Shown: in pieces, positions 45,196 through 54,949 of the stretch | Numbering within the stretch: position 1 is the first letter of the stretch | How the letters are laid out: each line of letters starts with the position of its first letter | Source of the DNA: an uncultured Eubacterium sp. | Lineage (GTDB): Bacteria; Bacillota; Clostridia; Lachnospirales; Lachnospiraceae | Direction: 5' to 3' | DNA: 58,350 nt | Assembly: GCA_945910225.1 (NCBI GenBank) | Contig: CAMDYG010000015.1 | Span: 1 to 58,350, forward strand | Made by a program: the position numbers and the translations under genes | Notes under the pieces: generated by a model | Told to the model about the DNA's origin: nothing | The model's database searches: none | The model's input: only the letters and a program-made list of their open reading frames with translations

Positions 45196-45363
45196 TCAAT
45201 AATCACTCAATACCTCTTCTACATGCTTAATAGAAAGCTCAAGATAATTAGAGATCTCATAATCAGGAACTCCATTATCATGAAGAATAAACACTAATTC
45301 TTCTATACTTGTTCCCTTTCTTCGTTCCATCATAATAAAATGCTTGACCTGAGTCTCGTCCAT
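45196..45363 (-). CDS. Small helical protein (55 aa), function unknown
   Basis: ATG 45363 has GAGGTG upstream and the gene has its own terminator, which supports it being real. The sequence (MDETQVKHFIMMERRKG, then EISNYLELSIKHVEEVLSDY) looks like a compact helical or helix-turn-helix protein; DNA binding is only a guess. Confidence 0.65.
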   Translation of the reverse strand: MDETQVKHFIMMERRKGTSIEELVFILHDNGVPDYEISNYLELSIKHVEEVLSDY

Positions 45364-45467
45364 ACCACACCTCACATAACACATATTATCTAATTATTCC
45401 GCATCGAAACTTTTGCATATTATATCAGAATGAAGCTGTCCACGTCAAGTAAACTCATTAAAAGTAA

Positions 45468-47267
45468 TTAATCCTCAAGAATTTTTTCCAGCATATGTAC
45501 CCTGTTAAACGGAAATGAGAAGTAATATCCATCGACAAAATCCGTCGTTCTGGCTATTATTTCTTTTGCTATATCAATTCCTGTCTGCTCTCCCTCTTCC
45601 TTAGTCATATCTGCCCTGTACCTTGAAAGCACCTCATCTGTAACATTTATTCCTGTCATCTCATTTTTCATAAATGTTGCATTTCTAAGGCTGACAAATG
45701 GCATTATGCCGCATAATATTCTGGCTCCTGTTTCTTTCTTTATTATTCTTAATCTCTCAATATCCTCATCTGAAAATACGGGCTGAGTCAAAAAAAATGT
45801 TGCTCCGGCAGCAATCTTTTTCTTTACTCTCTCTAATTCCACTTTAAAATTAACACGCCCCTGATTAATCGCTCCACCATATATAACAGGCTTTGCTGCA
45901 AACTGATCCTGATTCATATCTGACATGATATTCATAAGTCCTACCGAATCAAAATTAAACACACTCTTAACAGTCGTTCTTACAACGGAAGGTATTGGAT
46001 CTCCCGTAATAACAAGGAAATTATTAATATCATTAATATGTGCGCCAAGCAGCTGTGAACGCATAGCAATCGCATTCTTATCCCTGCAGCATATATGTGG
46101 CATAACGCACATTCCAGTTTCTCTTGATACCTTCTCAGCAACAAGCACAGAATCCGCTCTTGTTCTTCCAGATGGTGAGTCTGGAAATGTAATAACATCC
46201 ACACCTTTAGACTTTAGAAGAAAAGCCGCATCCATAAGCTTTTCATCATCAGTTCCCATAGGAGGGGCAAGTTCAACCGCTATCAGTTTTTTTCCTTCTT
46301 TGCCTTTGTAAAATGCTTCATCAATTGCAGCACTTTCCTTTGGTGCCTCATCAGCAGATATTTCTTTCTTAACATATGGCACTGCACTTACTTTATCGGC
46401 CATCTTTCTTATATATTCAGGTGTTGTACCACAACAGCCTCCAACAATATCTGCCCCCTGTTGTGCTATATCTTTCATGATTCCCGAGAAATATTCAGAA
46501 TTATTATCTGCAAACACCATTCTTCCACTTACAACCTGTGGATATCCGGCATTAGGAAGTACAGTAAAGTACTTATCAGTTTTCCCGGCAAGATTCTGAA
46601 TCAGCTTTTTCATATGTCCTGGTCCGACACCACAGTTAAATCCACATGCATCTATATACTGATTATTTCCTGCCTCTTCAATAAGCTTCCTTGCGCTAAG
46701 TCCTGCTGTACTATATCCAAACTGGTTAATTGCAAACTGGGTAATAACAAAGCTGTCTTTTCCAATCTTTTCGATAGCAGCTCCAATATTAGTAAGTTCT
46801 GCAAATGTCTCAAATACGAATATATCAACTCCAAGCTGTCTGAATGTTTTGCATATATCTATATATTCTCTTTCAAGATGAACTTTTTCAATCATATTCT
46901 CGCCTGGTATCGGTCCAATATCAGCTGCAATAAGTACATCAGTACCTTTCACTGCCTCCCTGGCTATTGCCACAGCATTAATAATATTATCCTTAACCGC
47001 ATCAAAACCTTGTCCAAAGCTTACTGTATTGCTTGCAAATGTATTAGTTCTTATTATCTTAGCCCCTGCATCAATATATGCTTTGTGAATCGCAAGAACC
47101 TTATCTGGTGCAATTGAATTAGCCAGTTCTGGCAGACTGCTTGTATCATTAATCTTGGCATAATATGTTCCAAATGCTCCATCTGCTATCACTCTTTCTC
47201 TGCCAAGTTTTTCCTCTAATATTCCCGCTGTATTAGTGTATTTCATATCCAATCCCCTGTATTTCAT
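45468..47267 (-). CDS. Homocysteine S-methyltransferase / methylenetetrahydrofolate reductase fusion
   Basis: 599 aa. The N-terminal domain (about 1-290) is a zinc homocysteine methyltransferase with DGAFGTYYAK, CGFNCGVGP and the zinc cysteines GGCCGTTPEYI. The C-terminal domain (about 320-599) is an MTHFR flavoprotein (VELAPPMGTDDEKL, HICCRDKNAIAM, FFLTQPVFSDEDIERL). B. subtilis YitJ has the same layout. It makes methyl-THF and may hand the methyl group to homocysteine. Two possible starts (47267 and 47246) each follow an AGGGGA, the result of a small local duplication; I keep the first. Confidence 0.93.
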   Translation of the reverse strand: MKYRGLDMKYTNTAGILEEKLGRERVIADGAFGTYYAKINDTSSLPELANSIAPDKVLAIHKAYIDAGAKIIRTNTFASNTVSFGQGFDAVKDNIINAVAIAREAVKGTDVLIAADIGPIPGENMIEKVHLEREYIDICKTFRQLGVDIFVFETFAELTNIGAAIEKIGKDSFVITQFAINQFGYSTAGLSARKLIEEAGNNQYIDACGFNCGVGPGHMKKLIQNLAGKTDKYFTVLPNAGYPQVVSGRMVFADNNSEYFSGIMKDIAQQGADIVGGCCGTTPEYIRKMADKVSAVPYVKKEISADEAPKESAAIDEAFYKGKEGKKLIAVELAPPMGTDDEKLMDAAFLLKSKGVDVITFPDSPSGRTRADSVLVAEKVSRETGMCVMPHICCRDKNAIAMRSQLLGAHINDINNFLVITGDPIPSVVRTTVKSVFNFDSVGLMNIMSDMNQDQFAAKPVIYGGAINQGRVNFKVELERVKKKIAAGATFFLTQPVFSDEDIERLRIIKKETGARILCGIMPFVSLRNATFMKNEMTGINVTDEVLSRYRADMTKEEGEQTGIDIAKEIIARTTDFVDGYYFSFPFNRVHMLEKILED

Positions 47268-47304
47268 TATTTCCCCTGTATAACATATATTTTATTATAT
47301 ATGC

Positions 47305-47335
47305 AAAAAGGAGCCGCTGTTAAACAAGCGACTCC
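47305..47335 (-). terminator. Terminator after the purine permease gene
   Basis: GGAGTCGCTTG-TTTAA-CAGCGGCTCC (47310-47335) then TTTTTG on the minus strand. Confidence 0.9.
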
Positions 47336-47373
47336 AAAATTGTATCATTAATGTGTTTTAATTGCACTATATT

Positions 47374-48729
47374 TTAAAGGAAAATATATTTCAATATGAA
47401 GAGTACTGCAAGCACATACATAAGCGGCGTAATCTTCTTTGCCTTTCCTGCAACAAGATTAACAACAACATATGAGATAACACCAACAGCGATACCCTCT
47501 GAAATGCTGTACATAAGTGGCATACAGATAAGGCAGAGATATGCTGGGATACTCTCTGTTAAATCATTGAAATCAATATCAACAACAGCACTTACCATAA
47601 GGAATCCTACGAAGATAAGAGCTGGAGCTGTTGCAAATCCAGGAATTGTTGTAAATACTGGTGCGAATACAATTGCAATAAGGAATAAGAAACCTGTTAC
47701 AACTGAAGAAAGTCCTGTCCTGCCACCTTCAGCAACACCTGATGAACTCTCAACAAAAGTTGTTGTTGTAGAAGTACCAAGGATAGCACCTGCACTTGTT
47801 GCGATAGCGTCAGCTAAAAGTGCCTGTTTGATTCTAGGAAGTCTTCCTTTCTCATCAAGCATTTTAGCCTTGTTAGCTACACCGATAAGAGTTCCAAGTG
47901 TATCGAACATATCAACAAAAAGGAATGAGCACATAATAACAATAAAGTCTAATACATTAATATTAAGTCCCTTAAGATTAAAGCACTGTCCAAATGTCTT
48001 TCCTATAGCTGTTATATCAAAGCTTCTCCAAGATGGAATAAGTGAATAAAATCCTGCTGCTGCGTCAACCTTATAAAGACCTGTAAGCTGGCAGATTATA
48101 CCAAGTACCCATGTTACAACGATACCTATAAGGATAGAACCTTTAACATGCTTTACATAAAGAATAGCTATAACAAATGTACCGATAACTGCAAGTAAAG
48201 CGCCAATTCCGACTGTATTGAAATTAGTTCTGAAATTAACAACTGTAACCTTAGTAGATTCACTTGCAACAACAAGGTTAGCACCCTGAAGTCCAATAAA
48301 TGCTACAAAAAGGCCAATACCTACAGATACACCTTTCTTTAATGTTGTAGGAATTGCATTAAAGATAGCTTCACGAACATTAGTAAGTGAAAGTACGATA
48401 AATACAAGACCTTCTACAAATACAGCAAAAAGTGCTACTTTCCAGCTATATCCCATAGATCCACATACTGTATATGCGAAATATGCATTAAGTCCAAGTC
48501 CTGGTGCAAGTGCAAAAGGATAATTAGCAAGAAAAGCCATTGCAAAACAACCTATGGCTGATGCGATTGCTGTCGCCATAAGAATTGCATTAGAATCCAT
48601 TCCTGATGCTGACAGGATAGATGGATTAACAGCCAGAATATATGCCATTGTCATAAATGTTGTTATTCCGGCTACAACTTCAGTTCTTACACTGGTGTTG
48701 TTTTCTTTAAGTTTGAACAATTTTTCCAT
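47374..48729 (-). CDS. pbuG: Guanine/hypoxanthine permease (AzgA-like NCS2)
   Basis: Imports purine bases by proton symport. The 451-aa protein has about 13 membrane segments and the AzgA family landmarks TFMTMAYILAVNPSILSASG, ALAPGLGLNAYFAYTV and DALFLFVDMFDTLGTLIGV-like blocks (here CSFLFVDMFDTLGTLIGV), then TTTFVESSSGVAEGGRTGLS. ATG 48729 has GGAGG at good spacing; ATG 48741 would put that site inside the gene. No purine riboswitch is seen upstream. Substrate range is inferred from family. Confidence 0.92.
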   Translation of the reverse strand: MEKLFKLKENNTSVRTEVVAGITTFMTMAYILAVNPSILSASGMDSNAILMATAIASAIGCFAMAFLANYPFALAPGLGLNAYFAYTVCGSMGYSWKVALFAVFVEGLVFIVLSLTNVREAIFNAIPTTLKKGVSVGIGLFVAFIGLQGANLVVASESTKVTVVNFRTNFNTVGIGALLAVIGTFVIAILYVKHVKGSILIGIVVTWVLGIICQLTGLYKVDAAAGFYSLIPSWRSFDITAIGKTFGQCFNLKGLNINVLDFIVIMCSFLFVDMFDTLGTLIGVANKAKMLDEKGRLPRIKQALLADAIATSAGAILGTSTTTTFVESSSGVAEGGRTGLSSVVTGFLFLIAIVFAPVFTTIPGFATAPALIFVGFLMVSAVVDIDFNDLTESIPAYLCLICMPLMYSISEGIAVGVISYVVVNLVAGKAKKITPLMYVLAVLFILKYIFL

Positions 48730-48741
48730 TTTGACCTCCAT

Positions 48742-48998
48742 TTTATAAATATTAACTTAAACAATAGTAACATATTTATAAATTATTTTCGACAATTTTT
48801 CATTTAATATTTTCAGAAATATCCCCAAAATACATATACATTTTTATAAAATCATCAAATATATATGCAAACCCCCACTAAAAGAGGGATGTGTATTTAA
48901 TAGCTTAATAGTACCATATAATCGTACTTTAGTTACACACCTGTGATATTGGACGTGAACACAGGGTTTGGGAATACATTTATGAAAAACAGAAATAA
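48742..48998. ncRNA. Structured gene-free stretch upstream of pbuG: possible ncRNA or leader
   Basis: The gap has no convincing gene. Between 48868 and 48970 several pairings nest: CAAACCC with GGGTTTG, TGTGTA (48890-48895) with TACACA (48934-48939), AGTAC (48910-48914) with GTACT (48924-48928), and CCTGTG (48940-48945) with CACAGG (48960-48965). A strong terminator follows on the plus side. It could be a plus-strand small RNA or, read on the minus strand, part of the pbuG leader. I match it to no known family. The rest (48742-48840) is AT-rich and holds the pbuG promoter region. Confidence 0.4.
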
Positions 48999-49043
48999 TC
49001 CCCATGTATGCAGCTGGGAGACCTGCATACATGGGGATTATTT
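48993..49043. terminator. Two-way terminator after mscL
   Basis: Perfect 21-bp arms (AATAATCCCCATGTATGCAG and its inverse) around a nine-base loop; T-rich on both sides (TTATTTTATTTC plus, TTATTTCTGTTTTT minus). It overlaps the mscL stop codon. Confidence 0.92.
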
Positions 49044-49471
49044 TATTTCTTTATATCTAACTGAGCTGTGCAACATGGGCATCTTGTAGCCTTAATTGAT
49101 ATCTTGCTGAAACAATAAGGACATTCCTTAGTTGTTGGAGCCGGTTCCTCTTTTTTCTTTCCAAGACTCATCATCTTGTTCATGGCCTTTACAAGAAGGA
49201 ATAATACAAATGCCATGATAAGGAAATTAATAACTGCAGTTATGAATGCACCATAATCAAAGACAACTCCTCTTATTGTAAATGTTCCACCAACTGTTAC
49301 ACCTTCGCCATTAGCACCGCCTGTGCACACGGCTATAAGTGGATTAATAAAGCTGCTTGTCAATGCTGTTACAATACTCTGGAACGCAGCACCAATAATA
49401 ACACCCACAGCCAGATCCATTACGTTTCCTTTTAAAGCAAATTCTTTAAATTCATGAATAAACTTCTTCAT
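49043..49471 (-). CDS. mscL: Large-conductance mechanosensitive channel with zinc-ribbon tail
   Basis: A pressure-relief channel. The 142-aa protein has the MscL N-terminus (FIHEFKEFALKGNVMDLAVG), two membrane helices (about 16-45 and 75-98) and a C-terminal zinc ribbon (CPYCFSKISIKATRCPCC) found in many clostridial MscL proteins. GGAGG lies before ATG 49471. Transcribed with its own terminator. Confidence 0.95.
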   Translation of the reverse strand: MKKFIHEFKEFALKGNVMDLAVGVIIGAAFQSIVTALTSSFINPLIAVCTGGANGEGVTVGGTFTIRGVVFDYGAFITAVINFLIMAFVLFLLVKAMNKMMSLGKKKEEPAPTTKECPYCFSKISIKATRCPCCTAQLDIKK

Positions 49472-49509
49472 CTGAAATCCTCCACGTATATTAATTATTT
49501 ATCTGTGCA

Positions 49510-50193
49510 TTATATTATTTTTAATTTATCAGCAATATCCTGTACATTATTAACAATATAATCTGCTCCCGCTTTTTCAAGCTCATTTTCTTCTGCAAAT
49601 CCATATCTTACTCCCATAGATTGTATTCCAGAAGCTTTGGCGCCTAATATATCGTCTTTTCTGTCGCCTATCATTATAGCCTTTTCTTTCATTTTCAATA
49701 AATTCTGACCAGAATGTCCATATTCTTGAAGACGTACAAACACTTCATCTATAACCTGATTCTTGTGTCTTCTTTTTCCACCTTCAAGTTCACTTCCAAC
49801 TGCCACATCAAAATATCCTGTTATATTAAAATAATCAAGAATCCTTGGAACATATATCTCTGGTTTGCAGGTAGCAAGTGCAACTATATATCCATCTTCC
49901 TTAAGACCGGCAAGCAATGCATTAATACCATCAAAAAGAACATTTTCATATATTCCGGTATCATTATATCTTTCTCTGTAATAATTAACAGCTTTCAGCG
50001 CTGTCTCTTTATCAAGTCCATAAAACTGTTCAAAACTCTCATCAAGCGGCGGACCAATAAACCTTCTTAACATAGCCTGATCATTTTCAGTTATTCCAAG
50101 CTTATCAAGCGCATATTGTACACTTCTGGTTATTCCCTCACTTGAATCTGTAAGCGTTCCGTCCAGATCAAACAAAACATATTCTTTAGTCAT
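49510..50193 (-). CDS. HAD-family phosphatase (phosphoglycolate phosphatase-like)
   Basis: 227 aa with all HAD motifs: FDLDGTLTDS (nucleophile Asp), ALATCKPE, and IMIGDRKDDILGAKASG. The helical cap of about 65 residues puts it in the PGP/Gph subgroup, which has broad sugar-phosphate or pyrophosphate activity. The insert GGKRRHKNQVIDEV carries the conserved Lys. It follows the patatin gene by 12 bases. Confidence 0.9.
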   Translation of the reverse strand: MTKEYVLFDLDGTLTDSSEGITRSVQYALDKLGITENDQAMLRRFIGPPLDESFEQFYGLDKETALKAVNYYRERYNDTGIYENVLFDGINALLAGLKEDGYIVALATCKPEIYVPRILDYFNITGYFDVAVGSELEGGKRRHKNQVIDEVFVRLQEYGHSGQNLLKMKEKAIMIGDRKDDILGAKASGIQSMGVRYGFAEENELEKAGADYIVNNVQDIADKLKII

Positions 50194-50205
50194 TATCTTC
50201 TCCTG

Positions 50206-51048
50206 TCAGTCAAAATATTTCATAATACCATCCATATTACGATTAACACTATTCTGTAATTTCTCCATTCTGAGTTCCTGCATGATATATTCATAATCAA
50301 AATCTGTGGTATGGCATCCATTATCAATATTGTAGAATGAATTAAGGCTTCTTTTAGCATCCATATATCCTAATTTCATGGCAAATGAAATATATGCAGC
50401 CGTAAAATTCACAACGCCATCAACAAAATCTCCAAGACTTCTGCTTGGATATATTTCTACAACATTGTCAAGTTCAAAACGCTTCCTGTCAACCCGCTGT
50501 GTTTCAGAAAGGCTGACAATGAGCATATCCCTGCAGCCAATATCATACAATGGCTGCACCGGAAGATTATCCGCAAGTCCTCCATCCTGATATTGTACTC
50601 CCTCGATATTAACACTTGAATATATAAATGGTAATGCACTTGTTGCAAGTATGGTCTTAACAACCATATCCTTATCAAGTCCATTAAGCAGCACATAATC
50701 TGCTACTTTCCCTTCTCTGCATATCGTATTATATACCGGTATTGAATACTTTAATTGCTGTGAATCCACTATCTTTTCAAGAATATTCTCAAGTGCAGCC
50801 CGGTCTGATAATCCATCTGACCAGTCATCATCAAGATTAATAAAATCCTCCAGCCCGAAATTCTTCCATAAATGCTCTATCTCTTCCTGTGAAAGTGCTG
50901 CATATGCAAATGCATTAATACCTCCGACACTTGAACCTGATACACATTTAATCTTCAGAGGATATTCCTTTAAAGCCTTGAAAACGCCAACCTGATATGC
51001 TCCTTTAGCGCCTCCGCCTGCCAATACCATAGCAAATTCATCTGCCAT
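50206..51048 (-). CDS. Patatin-like phospholipase
   Basis: A lipid acyl hydrolase of 280 aa. Seen: oxyanion loop GGGAKGAYQVGVF, nucleophile elbow GSSVGG and the catalytic Asp in QDGGLADNLPVQPL, giving a complete Ser-Asp dyad. No signal peptide or membrane anchor, so it acts in the cytoplasm or at the inner membrane face. ATG 51048 has GAGGGGG upstream. It lies between two HAD phosphatase genes in one direction with short gaps. Confidence 0.92.
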   Translation of the reverse strand: MADEFAMVLAGGGAKGAYQVGVFKALKEYPLKIKCVSGSSVGGINAFAYAALSQEEIEHLWKNFGLEDFINLDDDWSDGLSDRAALENILEKIVDSQQLKYSIPVYNTICREGKVADYVLLNGLDKDMVVKTILATSALPFIYSSVNIEGVQYQDGGLADNLPVQPLYDIGCRDMLIVSLSETQRVDRKRFELDNVVEIYPSRSLGDFVDGVVNFTAAYISFAMKLGYMDAKRSLNSFYNIDNGCHTTDFDYEYIMQELRMEKLQNSVNRNMDGIMKYFD

Positions 51049-51082
51049 ATAGTTACCCCCTCTATACACATAATAATTGTTG

Positions 51083-51733
51083 TCAGATAAGTTCTTTATA
51101 TGTATTTATATGGAAGTCCGCAACCCTGCATAATTCATCCCAGTCACCTGATGAAGCCTCATCATATACAGCAACAACCCTGAAGCCTCCTGAACCGGCT
51201 CCCTTTGCTGCTGACAATACATCTTCAAAAACAACGCACTCATCAATTCTGCATCCTGCCCTCTGTGCTGCCTTAATATAGACATCCGGATACTTCTTAC
51301 CTCTTTCGACTTCGCTAGTCTGTGTAAAACTGTCAAACAGATCATAAATTCCATTTCTTTTAAGACAAGGTTCAAATAACGCTTTATCCGATGAAGTTGC
51401 GGATACAATCTTCTTCCCTGACATCCGCATTTTTTCAATAAACTCTTTTGCATATGGTTTCAACACGACTTTATCCGTATATGCATCTAATGCCGCATCA
51501 TACCATTCTTTCATTATTGCTTCTGTCGACTCTTCAAGTCCATACTTCTCTTTAGTATATACAGAACCACTTTCAAATGTGTGCGTTTTTATTTCCTGCA
51601 TATATTCTTCCGTCACAGGAATTCCTCTTCTACCTAAAAAATCCATGTCGACCTTAGCCCACACTTCAGTAGAATCAAGTATAGTCCCATCAAGGTCGAA
51701 TATGATACACCGGTAACTGCTAAGATCTAACAT
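51083..51733 (-). CDS. HAD-family hydrolase (beta-phosphoglucomutase-like)
   Basis: 216 aa with FDLDGTILDSTEVW, a helical cap (GLEESTEAIMKEW), VSATSSDKALFEPCL and VFEDVLSAAKGAGSGGFRVV. The pattern fits the beta-PGM/YcjU/GS1-like subgroup; the real substrate is not clear. ATG 51733 follows GGAGGAC and the gene begins 16 bases after the foldase stop. Confidence 0.9.
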   Translation of the reverse strand: MLDLSSYRCIIFDLDGTILDSTEVWAKVDMDFLGRRGIPVTEEYMQEIKTHTFESGSVYTKEKYGLEESTEAIMKEWYDAALDAYTDKVVLKPYAKEFIEKMRMSGKKIVSATSSDKALFEPCLKRNGIYDLFDSFTQTSEVERGKKYPDVYIKAAQRAGCRIDECVVFEDVLSAAKGAGSGGFRVVAVYDEASSGDWDELCRVADFHINTYKELI

Positions 51734-51749
51734 GGATCTGTCCTCCTGA

Positions 51750-52919
51750 TTATTTGTATGAGAAATTATTCTTAACATTAACTTTCATATCATCAGTATA
51801 TTCTTTAATATACTGTGAATACTTCTGGCTTACTACAGCTGATGCAATTGTTTCATCATCCCCGCCATCATATGTCCTGCTTATATAATATAATACATAA
51901 TAGCATGTATTCGATTCATCCTCAACTACTGTAACATCTCCCTCACTTCTGTCTGTAGATGTAATCCAGTCGGCACATGCTGCTTCTATACTGCTCTTCT
52001 TAGTAGAAGAAACAAGTGACGCATCGTCCTGCTCATATGTATCATCATCAGCAGCAGAATAATCTCTGCATAATTCTATAAATGATTCTTCTGACACAAT
52101 TGAAGCTGCGAACTCGTCAGCTGTTGCTTTTGCAGCTTCCATTGCTGATGTATCTGATGACTCAGCTTTAACAACAAACTTTCTGTAATCAAACTGATCA
52201 TAGCTATCTTTATTAGACTGATAATATTCGTCGATTTCCTCATCCGTTGCCTTAAGTTCATCTGTCAGATGTTCCCGATATGCTGTACTCTTAAGGTAAT
52301 CCTTTAAGTAAGAGCTGATTTTCTTTTCTGTTGCTCTCTTGCCAAACAGCTGTTTAATATAATCAGAATATGACATATCAGCTTCACTTGCTGCATCCTT
52401 TAACTTACTTATGAATTCATCATAATCAGCATCAGCATTATCATACTCAAATCCCTTATCATCAGCATCCTTTAATAATGCTTTGATTTCCTTAATAGAA
52501 TCAACTGTAGTATTGGCAAAATATTCATACCATGTATATCCTGTTGAATAATCCTGGCTCTTATCAGACTGTGATGTCTTATATCCCATGTAAGATGTAT
52601 AATAATCTCCATATGTCATTGTTCCATAAAGAGTAGTATTAAGATTATTAGTCTTGGTAATTCCGTAATAAAAATCAAATTCAATCTCACTAAGTTTATC
52701 GCCATCAACCTCTATGTAATCCCTGTAGATGCTGTTAAGCTTCATACCACCAGCAACTCCACATCCAAGAATAATTCCTGCAAAAACAGCAATAGCAACC
52801 CATTTGGTTATAAACTTTCTTCTTGCCTCTTTTCTTTCTTCTTCTTTTCTCTTCTGCATCTTGCGGTCATATTTTGTAACCACTTTTTCTTTATCTAATG
52901 ATGCCTTATTATCAGCCAT
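51750..52919 (-). CDS. Membrane-anchored SurA/PrsA-like foldase
   Basis: 389 aa. A basic cytoplasmic tail (about 40 residues) is followed by one membrane helix (about 42-62) and an extracellular part rich in Asp, Ser and Tyr. It contains a SurA-N-like helical region with ATDEEIDEYYQSNKDSYDQFDYR, as in PrsA-type proteins, then a poorly conserved peptidyl-prolyl-isomerase-like half. Such proteins help secreted proteins fold outside the membrane. Isomerase activity is doubtful because the core motif is not visible. ATG 52919 has GGGAGG. The nadE stop lies 10 bases upstream. Confidence 0.75.
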   Translation of the reverse strand: MADNKASLDKEKVVTKYDRKMQKRKEEERKEARRKFITKWVAIAVFAGIILGCGVAGGMKLNSIYRDYIEVDGDKLSEIEFDFYYGITKTNNLNTTLYGTMTYGDYYTSYMGYKTSQSDKSQDYSTGYTWYEYFANTTVDSIKEIKALLKDADDKGFEYDNADADYDEFISKLKDAASEADMSYSDYIKQLFGKRATEKKISSYLKDYLKSTAYREHLTDELKATDEEIDEYYQSNKDSYDQFDYRKFVVKAESSDTSAMEAAKATADEFAASIVSEESFIELCRDYSAADDDTYEQDDASLVSSTKKSSIEAACADWITSTDRSEGDVTVVEDESNTCYYVLYYISRTYDGGDDETIASAVVSQKYSQYIKEYTDDMKVNVKNNFSYK

Positions 52920-52929
52920 AATGTCCTCC

Positions 52930-54870
52930 CTATTCATATCCGTTAATATCTTTAATCTTATCTAACTGCTTCATCCACTCATGTGAACTTGCATCACTTG
53001 GCATTCTTAAATCCCCCCTTGGCGATACAGCAACTGAACCCACTTTAGGTCCATCAGGCAGACAAGAACGCTTAAACTGCTGTGCAAAGAATCTCCATGT
53101 AAATGTTCTTAACCACTTATAGATAGTCTTATCATCATATTCTCCTGCAAATGCATACTTTGCAATTCTGAATATCTTATCAGGCTCTGCGCCGAATCTT
53201 AACATATGATACATAAAGAAATCATGCAGCTCATATGGTCCGACAAGGTCTTCAGTTTTCTGTGCAATAGTACCATCCTCCTTAGGTGGAAGAAGTTCAG
53301 GACTTACCGGAGTATCAAGTACATCATTAAGTACTGCCGACAAATCATCATTGCCACATGTATCAGCATAAAACTGAACCAGATGTCTTACAAGAGTCTT
53401 AGGTACTGAAGCATTAACTCCATACATAGACATATGATCTCCATTATATGTCGCCCAGCCTAATGCAAGTTCTGACATATCACCTGTTCCTATTACCATT
53501 CCATTCGTCTGATTGGCAATATCCATAAGTATCTGTGTTCGCTCTCTTGCCTGACCATTCTCATATGTTACATTATGATTATTCTCATCATGTCCGATAT
53601 CTTCAAAATGCTGTCGGACAGCCTTCATAATATTAATCTCCCTAAGCGAGCATCCCAGCTGCTTTGTAAGCTTGACAGCATTATTATAGGTCCTGTCTGT
53701 TGTACCAAAACAAGGCATAGTAATACAGTGTATTCCGTTTCTGTCCAATCCACACAAATCAAATGCTCTTACAGTCACAAGCAGTGCAAGTGTCGAATCA
53801 AGACCTCCTGATATTCCTATTACCGCATTCTTACAGTTCGTATGCTCAAGTCTCTTCTTAAGCCCATATGACTGGATATTAAGAATCTCTTCACATCTTG
53901 AATCTCTTTCTTTCTTGTCCGATGGAACAAAAGGCGCTTTATCAAAATATCTGATAAGCTCAAGTTCCTTGTTAATAAGTCCATGTACCTGTACTTCTGT
54001 ATATGTGCTGTTCTCATCAACTGCATATGTCGTCATTCTTCTTCGCTCAGAACATATTCTCTCGACATCTATATCAGCATACACTGACTCATCCGCAAAC
54101 TTATGTGCTTCTGCAAGAACTGTACCATTCTCACATATAAGATTATGTGCTGAAAATACAATATCCTGTGTAGATTCTCCACCACCAGCGCTTGAATATA
54201 TATACCCACATACAAGTCTTGCTGACTGTCCTGAAACAAGCTGTTTTCTATAAGAATCCTTACCTATTGTCTCATTGCTTGCTGATGCGTTAACAATTAT
54301 GGTTGCACCATTCATAGCATGCTTTATGCTTGGCGGCTGTGGTGTCCACAGATCCTCACATATCTCAACACCAATCTTAACTTTTCTGTTATTGTCAAAT
54401 GTAAATAATAATTCACTTCCAAAAGGAACTTCCTCTCCATCAACATCTACATATACACATTCATTAAATCCCGGTGTAAACTGTCGCCTTTCATAGAACT
54501 CTCCATAATTAGGAAGATACATTTTCGGAACCATACCAAGTATATGTCCATTCATAACTCCTGCAACAACATTGTAAAGCTTCCCGTTCATTTCATATGG
54601 AAGTCCGACAAAACTTATCATTCCTTTAACATTTTCCGAAAAATGTTTTATCGTAACAAGTCCTTCCAATGCAGAATCAAGCAGTCTGTCATGCAAAAAT
54701 AAATCATTACATGTATAACCTGTTATGCACATTTCCGGAAAAACAGCTATCGCAGTATCCTTCTTATAAGCCTCACTCATAAGAGCCTTAATATTCTCTA
54801 TATTATATTCACAGTCAGCCACTTTAATCTTTGGTGTCATTGCTGCTGCTCTTATATATCCGTCTTTCAA
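52930..54870 (-). CDS. nadE: NAD+ synthase (glutamine-hydrolysing)
   Basis: Converts nicotinate adenine dinucleotide to NAD+ with glutamine nitrogen. The 646-aa protein has a nitrilase-type glutaminase domain (Glu in FPEMCITGY, Lys in PKMYLPNYGEFYE, Cys in IGVEICEDLW) and an ATP-pyrophosphatase domain (ISGGLDSTLALLV, GTGDMSELALGWATYNGDH). I place the start at TTG 54870, preceded by GAGAGGG, because the promoter reaches 54915 and an upstream TTG at 54906 has no ribosome site. The first visible ATG is ten codons later and would clip the domain. Confidence 0.93.
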   Translation of the reverse strand: MKDGYIRAAAMTPKIKVADCEYNIENIKALMSEAYKKDTAIAVFPEMCITGYTCNDLFLHDRLLDSALEGLVTIKHFSENVKGMISFVGLPYEMNGKLYNVVAGVMNGHILGMVPKMYLPNYGEFYERRQFTPGFNECVYVDVDGEEVPFGSELLFTFDNNRKVKIGVEICEDLWTPQPPSIKHAMNGATIIVNASASNETIGKDSYRKQLVSGQSARLVCGYIYSSAGGGESTQDIVFSAHNLICENGTVLAEAHKFADESVYADIDVERICSERRRMTTYAVDENSTYTEVQVHGLINKELELIRYFDKAPFVPSDKKERDSRCEEILNIQSYGLKKRLEHTNCKNAVIGISGGLDSTLALLVTVRAFDLCGLDRNGIHCITMPCFGTTDRTYNNAVKLTKQLGCSLREINIMKAVRQHFEDIGHDENNHNVTYENGQARERTQILMDIANQTNGMVIGTGDMSELALGWATYNGDHMSMYGVNASVPKTLVRHLVQFYADTCGNDDLSAVLNDVLDTPVSPELLPPKEDGTIAQKTEDLVGPYELHDFFMYHMLRFGAEPDKIFRIAKYAFAGEYDDKTIYKWLRTFTWRFFAQQFKRSCLPDGPKVGSVAVSPRGDLRMPSDASSHEWMKQLDKIKDINGYE

Positions 54871-54914
54871 ATTGCCCTCTCTTTCAATATATGTTCTTAT
54901 TGTCAAACATTAAA

Positions 54915-54943
54915 ATTATATCAGACCAGGTATATATTTACAA
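54915..54943 (-). promoter_or_regulatory. Promoter of nadE
   Basis: -35 TTGTAA (54938-54943), 17-base spacer, -10 TATAAT (54915-54920), minus strand. Confidence 0.8.
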
Positions 54944-54949
54944 TAAAGG

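Noticed and set aside
47246-47373. SAM or cobalamin riboswitch before the metH/MTHFR fusion
   Set aside because: Only about 35 bases lie between the pbuG terminator and the start codon, too short for either aptamer.
48742-48998. Purine riboswitch before pbuG
   Set aside because: The conserved loop and junction bases of purine aptamers are absent on the minus strand; only generic pairing is seen.
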